DNA of 64,000 nucleotides from CAVQBC01 sp963848415 (GTDB lineage: Bacteria; Actinomycetota; Thermoleophilia; Solirubrobacterales; Solirubrobacteraceae), in assembly GCA_963848415.1 (NCBI GenBank), contig CAWKDN010000003.1, positions 62,001-126,000 on the forward strand, given 5' to 3'. The position numbers and the translations under genes are program-made. Shown here one piece after another: positions 55,166 to 62,919 of this stretch (position 1 is the stretch's first letter; every line of letters begins with the position of its first letter). The notes beneath the pieces were generated by a model that did not search any database, had not been told where the DNA came from, and saw nothing but the letters and a program-made list of their open reading frames with translations.

Positions 55166-55256
55166 GGAACCTGATCGGCGCAGGAATTCGCCCCCTGCCG
55201 CGGCCCGCCGAGCCCTCGTCCCCTCGGTGGGGGGTTCGGCCCTGCCGGCCGTCGTC

Positions 55257-56828
55257 TCAGCCCGCAGCCGGCTCGGCAGGCGGGTCGTCGGCGGGCTCGG
55301 CCGCAGCCGGCTCCGCGGCGGGGTCGGCGACCGGCTCCGGCTCGACCGCCTCCGGCTCCGGCGGGCACGGCTCGGCCGCGGGCTGCGGCTCTTGCGGGGG
55401 CGGAGGGGGAGGGGGAGGGGGAGTGGGGTCGGCGGGCGTCTCCGCGGCCGGCGGCTGCTCCGGAGCGAGCGCGGGCCGCTCGGGCTCGGGGTCGGGCTCG
55501 GAGCGCGCGGGAGGCTCGGTTGCGGGCGGCGCGGGCGCGGGGTCCGGCGCCGGCGGGACCGTCCGCTCGGCGGGCTCGTCGCGCTCCGGCGACTCGGTCA
55601 CCGGCTCGACGGGCGCATCAGTCGCGGTCGGCGCGTCGGGCGCGGCCGGCGTGTCAGGCGTGGCCGGCGTGTCAGGCGCGGCCGGCGAGTCAGGCGTCTC
55701 CGGCTCCGTGCCGTCCGCCCCGTCGGGCTGCGAACCGGCGGACGGCGCTGCCTCCGAGTGCGAGGTCGGCGCGGGCGTGGCGGGTGCGATCGACTGCGCG
55801 TCGCACGGATCCGTGCCCGCGGCCAGCTCGTCGCCGTCGCTCGCGCCGTCGCCGTCGGAGTCGGCGGCCACGGGGCTCGTCCCGAGCGCGGTCTCGGTGC
55901 CGTTGCCGACCCCGTCGCCGTCAGAGTCGGCCGCCGCGTCGCCGCTCCCGGTGCCGGCGGTGTCCGGGTCGGAGGGGTCCGTGCCGATGGCCTGCTCGAC
56001 GCCGTTGGCGAGTCCGTCGGCGTCGGCGTCGTCCTGGGCGTCGGAGACGCCGTCGAAGTTCGAGTCGGGCTCCCACGGGCTCGACTGGACCCGGAGCTCG
56101 ACGACGTTGCGCAGCCCGTCGCCGTCCGAGTCCTCGTCGCCGTCCGCGCGCCCGTCGCCGTTGGAGTCCGCCAGCGCCGGATCGCTGTTGAGCCGGAACT
56201 CCGCGAAGTTCGGGAGGCCGTCGCCGTCGGGGTCGCCGTTGGGGTCGTCGAGGCCGGTGGTCTGCTCCCACGCGTTGGGGAGCCCGTCGCCGTCCGCGTC
56301 GCCGCCCGTCACGGGCGTGGCCGGCGGCGTGGCGGGAGCGGGCACCGCCGGGAAGCCGCCGGAGCCGGAGTCGGCGCCGTCGCCGCGGCTGCCGGAGCCG
56401 CCGCGGCCCGCAACGCCTTCCAACCGCGAACCGGGCTGGGCGCCGTTGCCGCCCGGGGAGACCGGGGCGAGGCCCGGCGCCGAGCCGCCGGGGAAGGTGC
56501 CGGTCAGCGGAGTGGAGAAGCTGCCACCAAGGCCACCCGGCGCGCCGGGGGCGCCCGCGAGGGCAGAGCCCGGCCCGCCCGGCGCTGCCGCGCCCGGTCC
56601 GGCCATGCCCGGCGCGGTCCACCCGCGCGGCGGCGCGAGCTGGAGCGCCCCGTCGGTCGCCGGGCGGCCCTCGAGCCCGCCCGTGCCGGTGACGGTCAGC
56701 AGCGAGGCGCCGATGATGCCCGCGACCAGGAAGGCGACGACGAGACCGGCAGAGATCGCCGCCGTGTGACGGAGCTCGGCGGCCGGAGCCCGGCGGCGGG
56801 ATTCTGCGGGGGAGTCTGCGGACGGCAT
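55257..56828 (-). CDS. Membrane-anchored thrombospondin type 3 repeat protein with long acidic/Pro tail
   Basis: The 523-residue protein starts with a short basic tail, one membrane helix (ISAGLVVAFLVAGIIGASLL, ~25-44) and a Gly/Pro-rich stretch. From ~175 to ~330 there are calcium-binding TSP3-type repeats, with DADGDGLPNAWEQ, DPDGDGLPNFAE, DSDGDGLRNVVE, DADGLANGVEQ, DSDGDGVGNGTE and DSDGDGASDGDE. The last ~190 residues are Pro/Ala/Glu low complexity with a run of nine prolines. Probably extracytoplasmic and calcium-binding, perhaps surface or adhesive. ATG 56828 has AAGGA eight bases upstream. It is divergent from rsmB. Confidence 0.82.
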   Translation of the reverse strand: MPSADSPAESRRRAPAAELRHTAAISAGLVVAFLVAGIIGASLLTVTGTGGLEGRPATDGALQLAPPRGWTAPGMAGPGAAAPGGPGSALAGAPGAPGGLGGSFSTPLTGTFPGGSAPGLAPVSPGGNGAQPGSRLEGVAGRGGSGSRGDGADSGSGGFPAVPAPATPPATPVTGGDADGDGLPNAWEQTTGLDDPNGDPDGDGLPNFAEFRLNSDPALADSNGDGRADGDEDSDGDGLRNVVELRVQSSPWEPDSNFDGVSDAQDDADADGLANGVEQAIGTDPSDPDTAGTGSGDAAADSDGDGVGNGTETALGTSPVAADSDGDGASDGDELAAGTDPCDAQSIAPATPAPTSHSEAAPSAGSQPDGADGTEPETPDSPAAPDTPATPDTPAAPDAPTATDAPVEPVTESPERDEPAERTVPPAPDPAPAPPATEPPARSEPDPEPERPALAPEQPPAAETPADPTPPPPPPPPPQEPQPAAEPCPPEPEAVEPEPVADPAAEPAAAEPADDPPAEPAAG

Positions 56829-56935
56829 GCCTAGGATCCTTGTACGTCTCTCGTCGGCAGCGGCTCCGCCGGACATGAGGCCCGCATAAAGCGACTGGAC
56901 GATTGTTGGACCCTCGACGGCCACCCTCGACGCCC

Positions 56936-58330
56936 ATGCCCAGCCTTCGATCGCGCCCGCGCGCGAACGCCGCGCCCGGCCCCGGAGTTGCGCCGGCGCG
57001 CGGGTGCGCCTTCGCCGTCCTGCGCCGCGTCTTCGAGGACGACGCCTGGGCCGACCGCGCGCTGCACGCCGAGGCCGACCGCCTCGAGCTCTCCGCGCGC
57101 GATCGCGCGCTGGCCACCCGGCTGGCCTACGGCGCCGTCCAGCGCCGCGCCACGCTCGACCACCTGATCGCCGGCTGGAGCGCCCGGCCGCCGGCGGCGC
57201 TGGACCCGCCGGTGCTCGCCGCCTTGCGGCTCGGCGTCTACCAGCTGGCCTACCTCGATCGCATCCCCCCGCATGCGGCGGTGACCGAGTCGGTCGAGCT
57301 GGCCAAGGCGGGCTCGCGCGGCGGCGCCGGGCTGGTCAACGCCGTGCTCCGGCGCGCGGCGCGCGAGGCGCCCGCCCGGCTCGCCGAGCTCTCCGACGCC
57401 ACCCCGGCGGGCGCCGCGCTCATGCACTCCCATCCCGAGTGGATCGCGGAGCTGTGGTTCGACGCGCTCGGCGCGCCCGCCGCCCGCGCGCTGCTGGCCG
57501 CCGGCAACCGCCCGGCCGAGGCCGCGCTGCGCGCCAACCCCCTGCGCGGCGCCGACGCCGAGGCGCTGCGCGCCCGCCTGCCGGTCAGCGCAGCCCAGGC
57601 GCCGGCGCCGCCGCACCTGCCCGAGGCGCTCGTGCTCGAGGCGGCCTTCGACGCCCACGGTGACCCGGGCTTCGCGGCGGGGCTCTACATGCCCCAGTCA
57701 CGCGCGGCGATGGCCGTCTCCCGGCTGCTCGCCCCCCGTCCCGGCGAGCGCGTGCTCGACCTGTGCGCCGCCCCGGGCGGCAAGACGACCCACCTCGCCG
57801 CGCTGATGGCGGGCTCGGGGACGGTCACCGCGGTCGAGCGCCACCCCGGCCGCGCGGCGGCGCTGCGCCGCACGGCCGATCGGCTCGGCGCCGCGCGCGT
57901 CGAGGTCCGCGTCGCCGACGCCACCGTCGCGGCCGCCGGCGACGCCGGCGCCTACGACCGCGTGCTCGTCGACCCGCCGTGCTCGGACCTCGGCACGCTG
58001 GCCGCACGCCCCGACGCGCGCTGGCGCAAGTCCGCCGAGACGCCCGGGCGGCTTGCCGTCACCCAGGCCGCCATCCTGCGCGCGGGGGCCGCCGCGCTGC
58101 GCCCCGGCGGCACGCTCGTCTACTCCACCTGCACGATCTCGCCCACCGAGAACGAGGCCGTCGTCGCCGCCTTTGAGGCCGAACGCCCGGACTTCGCCGC
58201 GGACGACCTGCACGCCGGGCTCGGAGTCTGGGAGCATCCGACCGTGGCCCGCCATCTGCTGACCCTGCCGCACCGCGACGGCACCGACGGCTTCTTCATC
58301 GCGCGCCTGCGCCGGGCCGGGCCATCGTGA
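56936..58330 (+). CDS. rsmB: 16S rRNA (cytosine967-C5)-methyltransferase
   Basis: The 464-residue Sun/Fmu protein has an N-terminal NusB-like RNA-binding domain (AFAVLRRVFEDDAWADRAL, LATRLAYGAVQRRATLDHL) and a methyltransferase domain. SAM motif LDLCAAPGGKTTHLA (~278), VDPPCSDLGTL with one catalytic Cys, and YSTCTISPTENE with the other are present. ATG 56936 is chosen for length; it lies 107 bp from the divergent TSP3 gene. It overlaps the zinc-ribbon gene by 4 bp. Confidence 0.93.
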   Translation: MPSLRSRPRANAAPGPGVAPARGCAFAVLRRVFEDDAWADRALHAEADRLELSARDRALATRLAYGAVQRRATLDHLIAGWSARPPAALDPPVLAALRLGVYQLAYLDRIPPHAAVTESVELAKAGSRGGAGLVNAVLRRAAREAPARLAELSDATPAGAALMHSHPEWIAELWFDALGAPAARALLAAGNRPAEAALRANPLRGADAEALRARLPVSAAQAPAPPHLPEALVLEAAFDAHGDPGFAAGLYMPQSRAAMAVSRLLAPRPGERVLDLCAAPGGKTTHLAALMAGSGTVTAVERHPGRAAALRRTADRLGAARVEVRVADATVAAAGDAGAYDRVLVDPPCSDLGTLAARPDARWRKSAETPGRLAVTQAAILRAGAAALRPGGTLVYSTCTISPTENEAVVAAFEAERPDFAADDLHAGLGVWEHPTVARHLLTLPHRDGTDGFFIARLRRAGPS

Positions 58331-58554
58331 GCGAGCCCGAGGTCGATCTCGGACCGGTCTGCCCCGGCTGCGGCGAGCCGTGGCTGCGGCCCACCAACCT
58401 GCCCGGCCGCTACCGCTGCGTGAACTGCCTGCGGCGCTTCGAGCTGATGTCGGTGTGCCCCCAGTGCGGCGAACACTCCACAATCGTGCGCATGTCCAAC
58501 ACCGAGCTGTACGCCTGCAACCACTGCCGGAGCTCCATGCTCCAGCCCATCTGA
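58327..58554 (+). CDS. Small double zinc-ribbon protein (YfgJ-like)
   Basis: A 75-residue protein with four CxxC pairs: CPGC, CVNC, CPQC and CNHC, forming two zinc ribbons separated by LRRFELMS. It resembles the YfgJ/zinc-ribbons_6 family, whose role is not known. GTG 58327 overlaps rsmB and its TGA shares a base with the rpe ATG, so it is co-translated with both. Confidence 0.72.
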   Translation: MSEPEVDLGPVCPGCGEPWLRPTNLPGRYRCVNCLRRFELMSVCPQCGEHSTIVRMSNTELYACNHCRSSMLQPI

Positions 58555-59264
58555 TGACCGCCGCCCCGCCGCGCCCCAGGCCGGAGGGGGTCGCGCCGTC
58601 GATCCTCTCGGCCGACTTCGCCCGCCTCGGCGCCGACGTCGCGCTCGTCATGGACGCGGGCGCGCGCGTCATCCACGTCGACGTCATGGACGGCCAGTTC
58701 GTGCCCGCGATCACCATGGGGCCGCTGGCGGTCGAGGCGCTCGCCGAGCAGGTCCACGACGCCGGCGGCTACCTCGACGTCCACCTGATGATCGACCGGC
58801 CCGAGCGCCAGGTCGAGGCGTTCGCCGCGGCCGGGGCGGACGGCATCACGCTGCACTGGGAGGCGACCCCGCACGTGCACTACGCGCTGGACGCCGTGCG
58901 CAAGGCCGGCTGCAACGCGGGGCTCGCGCTCAACCCGGCCACCCCGGCGGGAACGGTCGCCGAGCTGGCGGGCGACGTCGACCTGGTCTTGTGCATGACC
59001 GTCAACCCGGGCTGGGGCGGGCAGGCGTTCCTGCCGCACTCGCTGGACAAGCTGCGCCGCCTGCGGGCCCTGCTCGGGCCCGACGTGGCGATCGAGGTCG
59101 ACGGCGGGATCGACGAGTCCACCGGCGGCCCGTGTGCCGAGGCCGGCGCGACCGTGTTCGTCGCCGGGTCGAAGGTCTTCGGCGCCGAGGATCCGGTGGC
59201 CGCGTGGCGGGCGATAGACAGAGTGGTCTCAGACGCCCGTCAGGGGGTACGGTCAGCCGTATAG
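58554..59264 (+). CDS. rpe: Ribulose-phosphate 3-epimerase
   Basis: The 236-residue TIM-barrel epimerase interconverts ribulose 5-phosphate and xylulose 5-phosphate. APSILSADFARLG (catalytic Ser), HVDVMDGQFVPAITMGP (metal His/Asp), DVHLMIDRPERQ, MTVNPGWGGQAF and EVDGGIDEST are intact. Usual length. The stop overlaps a strong AGGAGG used by a small ORF before the receiver gene. Confidence 0.94.
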   Translation: MTAAPPRPRPEGVAPSILSADFARLGADVALVMDAGARVIHVDVMDGQFVPAITMGPLAVEALAEQVHDAGGYLDVHLMIDRPERQVEAFAAAGADGITLHWEATPHVHYALDAVRKAGCNAGLALNPATPAGTVAELAGDVDLVLCMTVNPGWGGQAFLPHSLDKLRRLRALLGPDVAIEVDGGIDESTGGPCAEAGATVFVAGSKVFGAEDPVAAWRAIDRVVSDARQGVRSAV

Positions 59265-59271
59265 GAGGCTG

Positions 59272-59310
59272 ATGTGGTTGCAGCCACAATCGGCTGGAAA
59301 TGGGTCATAG
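59272..59310 (+). CDS. 12-residue mini-ORF with ideal Shine-Dalgarno
   Basis: AGGAGG (59263-59268) is followed after three bases by ATG 59272 and the peptide MWLQPQSAGNGS, whose TAG overlaps the receiver gene's ATG (59300). The receiver start itself has no good Shine-Dalgarno. The mini-ORF may serve to couple its translation to this strong site. Confidence 0.4.
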   Translation: MWLQPQSAGNGS

Positions 59311-59650
59311 GGTCCTCATCGTCGACGATCATCCCTCGTTCCGGGCCAGTGCCCGGATCCTCCTCGAGGCCGAGGGATTCGACGTCGTCGGCGAGGCCGA
59401 GACGGGGCTGCGCGCGCTCGACGAGGTGCTGCGCCTGCGACCCGAGGTCGTGCTGCTCGACGTGCAGCTGCCCGACATCGACGGCTTCGACGTCGCGGCC
59501 CGGCTCACCGGCCGCGACGGGGCGCCCGCGGTGATCCTCGTCTCCAGCCGCGACGGCGCGGACTTCGGCCCGCTCGTCTCGCGCTCGGGCGCGCGCGGCT
59601 TCGTGCCCAAGGCCGAGCTCTCCGGCGACCGCGTGCAGGCGCTGCTGTGA
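59300..59650 (+). CDS. Stand-alone receiver-domain protein
   Basis: The 116-residue protein is a NarL-type receiver (VLIVDDHPSFRASARILLEA, phospho-Asp in VVLLDVQLPDIDG ~53, VSSRDG, and FVPKAEL with the conserved Lys) that stops after SGDRVQALL. The LuxR-type helix-turn-helix found in NarL regulators is absent. It is coupled to the kinase downstream by a 4-bp overlap. It may act as a phosphate sink or output by protein contact, or be a truncated regulator. Confidence 0.82.
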   Translation: MGHRVLIVDDHPSFRASARILLEAEGFDVVGEAETGLRALDEVLRLRPEVVLLDVQLPDIDGFDVAARLTGRDGAPAVILVSSRDGADFGPLVSRSGARGFVPKAELSGDRVQALL

Positions 59651-61401
59651 GCGCGCTCAAGCGCGCCCTGATCGCGATCGCCGCCGCCGGGGTGGCGGCG
59701 GGCGTGCTGGCCAGCGCGATCACGCTCACCAGCGACCACATCTCCAACCGCGCGCTCTCGGTCGTGATCGGGCTCTTCGTGGGCAGCTCGTTCATCGGCA
59801 TCGGGCTCTACGCGTGGTGGCGGCGCCCGCACCAGCGCTTCGGCGCGCTGATGGCGCTGGTCGGCTTCCTCTGGTACCTCGGCGCGCTGCAGGGCTCCGA
59901 CAACGAGCTGGTCTTCACGCTCGGCGCACTGCTCTCGAGCCTGCACGTGGCCGCCTTCGCCCACATGGTGCTCAGCTATCCCGACGGGCGGCTCTCGAGC
60001 CCAGGGGCACGCCGCCTGGTCCGGGCCGGCTACGGGCTGTCGCTGATCGGGCCGCTGCCGTGGCTGCTGTTCGCCAACGTGAGCACCTACCACTGCGACG
60101 GCGACGGCTGCCCGTCCTCGTCCATCCAGGTGGCCGACAACGAGACGCTCGCCCGCGTCCTGGACGGCTTCACGACCGGGCTGGCGATCGTCCTGATGGC
60201 GATCTTCCTGACCATCCTCTGGCGCCGCTTCGAGTCCTTCGGCCGCGCCCAGCGCCGCGCGATGGTGCCCGTGCTGTGGTCGGCCGCCACGCTGATGGCC
60301 GTCTTCGCCGCGTTCCTGGCGTCCGCGTCGATCGGCGTGCGAGGTCTGGCCCCCGACCTGCTCGACGCGCTGGCGCTGATCTGCTTCGCCTCGACGCCCT
60401 ACGCCTTCCTCTACGGGCTCGCCCGCTCGCGCGTGGTGCGCGCCGGCGCGGTCGCCGAGCTGCTGCTGCGGATCGGCGAGACGCCGGACACCGGCCCGCT
60501 GCGGGCGCTGCTGGCCGAGGCGCTGGACGACCGCTCGCTGCAGCTCGTCTTCTGGCTGGAGGACAAGCAGCTGTGGGTCGACGACCGCGGGCTGGGCGTC
60601 GAGCTCCCGGCGCCCGGTGACCCGGCGCGCGCCTGGACGCCGGTGGAGCTCGAGGGCAAGCGGGTGGGCGCGATCATCCACGAGGCGGGACTGGTCGAGG
60701 CCGCCGACGCCGTGCGCTCCGTCGCGGCCGCCGCCGGCCTGGCGATGCAGAACGCCCGGCTCGCCGCCGAGCTGCGCGCCCGCGTCGAGGAGCTGCACAC
60801 CTCGCGCTCGCGCCTGATCGAGGTGGCGCTGGCCGAGCGCCGCCGGCTCGAGCGCAACCTGCACGACGGCGCTCAGCAGCGCCTCGTCGCGCTCTCGCTC
60901 ACGCTGCGCCTGGCCCAGGCGAAGCTCACGAAGGATCCTGGCGGCGCCGAAGAGCTGCTCTCCGGCGCCCACGAGGAGCTCAACCTGGCGCTCGCCGAGC
61001 TGCGCGAGCTGGCTCGCGGCATCCATCCCGCCGTGCTCTCCGACCGCGGCCTGGAGGCGGCGCTCGAGGCGCTCGCCGGCCGCTCGCCGGTGCCGGTCGA
61101 GGTCGAGGTGCCGCGCGCGCGCCTGCCGCACCCGGTCGAGGCGGCCGCCTACTACGTCGTCGCCGAGGCGCTGACCAACGTGGTGCGCTACGCGGACGCC
61201 TCCCAGGCCAGCGTCAGCGTCGCGCGGGCCAACGGGCACGCGGTCGTCGAGGTCGTCGACGACGGCATCGGCGGCGCCGACCCGGCGCGGGGCTCCGGCC
61301 TGCGGGGCCTGGCCGATAGGGTTGCGGCCCTCGACGGACGCTTGGAGGTCGACTCGCCACCCGGCGTCGGCACCCGCGTCCGCGTCGAGTTCCCCGTATG
61401 A
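59647..61401 (+). CDS. HisKA_3 (NarL-type) membrane sensor histidine kinase
   Basis: The 584-residue kinase has about seven N-terminal membrane helices (residues 8-265), a GAF-like middle region (~275-375), a coiled coil and the dimerisation helix RRRLERNLHDGAQQRLVALS with the phospho-His (~410). The ATPase part has EALTNVVRYADA, VVDDGIGGA and GSGLRGLADRVAALDG. It is the LiaS/DesK/NarQ type. It lies between two receiver genes with 4-bp overlaps, so one kinase may phosphorylate both. Confidence 0.9.
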   Translation: MSALKRALIAIAAAGVAAGVLASAITLTSDHISNRALSVVIGLFVGSSFIGIGLYAWWRRPHQRFGALMALVGFLWYLGALQGSDNELVFTLGALLSSLHVAAFAHMVLSYPDGRLSSPGARRLVRAGYGLSLIGPLPWLLFANVSTYHCDGDGCPSSSIQVADNETLARVLDGFTTGLAIVLMAIFLTILWRRFESFGRAQRRAMVPVLWSAATLMAVFAAFLASASIGVRGLAPDLLDALALICFASTPYAFLYGLARSRVVRAGAVAELLLRIGETPDTGPLRALLAEALDDRSLQLVFWLEDKQLWVDDRGLGVELPAPGDPARAWTPVELEGKRVGAIIHEAGLVEAADAVRSVAAAAGLAMQNARLAAELRARVEELHTSRSRLIEVALAERRRLERNLHDGAQQRLVALSLTLRLAQAKLTKDPGGAEELLSGAHEELNLALAELRELARGIHPAVLSDRGLEAALEALAGRSPVPVEVEVPRARLPHPVEAAAYYVVAEALTNVVRYADASQASVSVARANGHAVVEVVDDGIGGADPARGSGLRGLADRVAALDGRLEVDSPPGVGTRVRVEFPV

Positions 61402-62066
61402 GCACCACCACCGACTCCCTGCGCGTCGTCATCGCCGAGGACTCCGTCCTGTTGCGCGAGGGCCTCGTGCGCCTGCTCGAGGAGGCGGGCTTCGAGGTCG
61501 CCGGCCAGGCTGGCGACGCCGAGGACCTGCTGCGCAAGGTCGGGGCCCACAAGCCCGACGTCGCGGTCGTCGACGTCCGCATGCCGCCCTCGCACACCGA
61601 CGAGGGCCTGCGCGCCGCGCACCGCATCCGCGCGGAGTTCCCCGGCACCGGCGTCCTGGTCCTCTCCCAGTACGTCGAGGAGGCCTACGCGCTGGACCTG
61701 CTGACCGAGTCGACCGAGAGCACCGGCTACTTGCTCAAGGACCGGGTGGCCGACGTGGACACCTTCGCCGACGCCGTGCGCCGGGTGGCCGGCGGTGGCT
61801 CGGCGTTGGACCCCGAGGTGGTGGCGCTGCTACTCGGGCGCCGCCGCCGCGAGGACCCCCTGGAGGGTCTGACCGCGCGCGAGCGCGAGGTGCTCGGGCT
61901 GATGGCCGAGGGTCGCTCGAACGCCGCCATCGCCGAGGGCCTGGTCGTGACCGAGCGGGCGGTCGAGAAGCACGTGACCTCGATCTTCTCCAAGCTCAAC
62001 CTCACGCCGACGGCGGTTGATCACCGCCGCGTGCTGGCCGTGCTGGCCTACCTGCGGTCCGCCTAG
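61398..62066 (+). CDS. NarL/LuxR-family response regulator
   Basis: The 222-residue regulator has a receiver with EDSVLLREGLVRLLEEAGF, phospho-Asp in VAVVDVRMPPSHTDEG (~55), a Lys in YLLKDRV, and a C-terminal LuxR helix-turn-helix (LTAREREVLGLMAEGRSNAA, VTERAVEKHVTSIFSKL). It likely receives phosphate from the upstream kinase and controls the adjacent ABC transporter; a 22-bp perfect palindrome lies seven bases after its stop. Confidence 0.92.
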   Translation: MSTTTDSLRVVIAEDSVLLREGLVRLLEEAGFEVAGQAGDAEDLLRKVGAHKPDVAVVDVRMPPSHTDEGLRAAHRIRAEFPGTGVLVLSQYVEEAYALDLLTESTESTGYLLKDRVADVDTFADAVRRVAGGGSALDPEVVALLLGRRRREDPLEGLTAREREVLGLMAEGRSNAAIAEGLVVTERAVEKHVTSIFSKLNLTPTAVDHRRVLAVLAYLRSA

Positions 62067-62073
62067 CGGGCGG

Positions 62074-62095
62074 GGGGTGCGGGTACCCGCACCCC
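62074..62095 (+). promoter_or_regulatory. 22-bp perfect palindrome upstream of the ABC transporter
   Basis: GGGGTGCGGGT-ACCCGCACCCC has no loop, which favours a dimeric protein site over a terminator. It lies between the NarL-type regulator gene and the transporter and just upstream of TTGGTG (62101-62106), which could be a -35. A candidate operator for that regulator. Confidence 0.55.
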
Positions 62096-62150
62096 GGGCA
62101 TTGGTGCCACCCCGACCGGCGCCGCCCGGCCGCTGCGTCATCCTCGGCGC

Positions 62151-62894
62151 ATGAGCGCGACGACCCCTGCCCACGACGCCATCGTCTCCACCTCCGCGCT
62201 GCATCGCCGCTACGGCGAGGGGCCGACGGCGGTTCACGCGCTCAACGACGTCACGCTGTGCTTTCCCGCGGGCGGATACACGGCGATCATGGGGCCGTCG
62301 GGCTCGGGCAAGTCGACGCTCATGCACCTGCTGGCCGGCCTGGACACGCCGACCAGCGGCTCGGTGGTGGTCGACGGCGTCGAGCTCGCGAACCTCGACG
62401 ACCGCAAGCTCACGCGCCTGCGCCGCGACAGGCTGGGCTTCGTCTTTCAGGCCTTCAACCTCGTGCCGGTGCTCACCGCGCAGGAGAACATCGTGCTGCC
62501 GCTCACGCTGGCCGGGCGCAAGCCCGACGCCGAGTGGCTCGAGGCGCTGATCGCCAAGGTGGAGCTCGGCGACCGGCTGACCCATCGCCCGTCCGAGCTC
62601 TCCGGCGGCCAGCAGCAGCGCGTCGCCGTCGCCCGCGCGCTGGCCTCCCGCCCCGCCGTGGTCTTCGCCGACGAGCCCACCGGCAACCTCGACTCGCGCG
62701 CCTCCGACGAGGTGCTCGCGCTCCTGCGAGAGGCCGTCGACGAGTTCGGCCAGACGGTCATCATGGTCACCCACGACGCGCACGCCGCGTCGGTCGCCGA
62801 TCGCGTCGTCGTGCTGCGCGACGGCGCGGTCGTCCACGACGGCGCCGGCGAGTCCGAGGCGGGCGTGCTGGACCTGATGAAGGCCGTCGCGTAG
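62151..62894 (+). CDS. ABC transporter ATP-binding protein, LolD/MacB type
   Basis: The 247-residue ATPase is of the MacB/LolD/FtsE-like group. Walker A GPSGSGKSTLMHLLAGLD (~44), Q-loop FVFQAFNLVPVLTAQENI, signature SELSGGQQQRVAVARAL, Walker B VVFADEPTGNLDS and the His switch MVTHDAH are seen. It pairs with the FtsX-like permease 25 bp downstream. Such pairs work in peptide or lipid stress response, often under a two-component system like the one upstream. Confidence 0.93.
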   Translation: MSATTPAHDAIVSTSALHRRYGEGPTAVHALNDVTLCFPAGGYTAIMGPSGSGKSTLMHLLAGLDTPTSGSVVVDGVELANLDDRKLTRLRRDRLGFVFQAFNLVPVLTAQENIVLPLTLAGRKPDAEWLEALIAKVELGDRLTHRPSELSGGQQQRVAVARALASRPAVVFADEPTGNLDSRASDEVLALLREAVDEFGQTVIMVTHDAHAASVADRVVVLRDGAVVHDGAGESEAGVLDLMKAVA

Positions 62895-62919
62895 TGGCTC
62901 GCTCCGGGACGGGCCGCTA

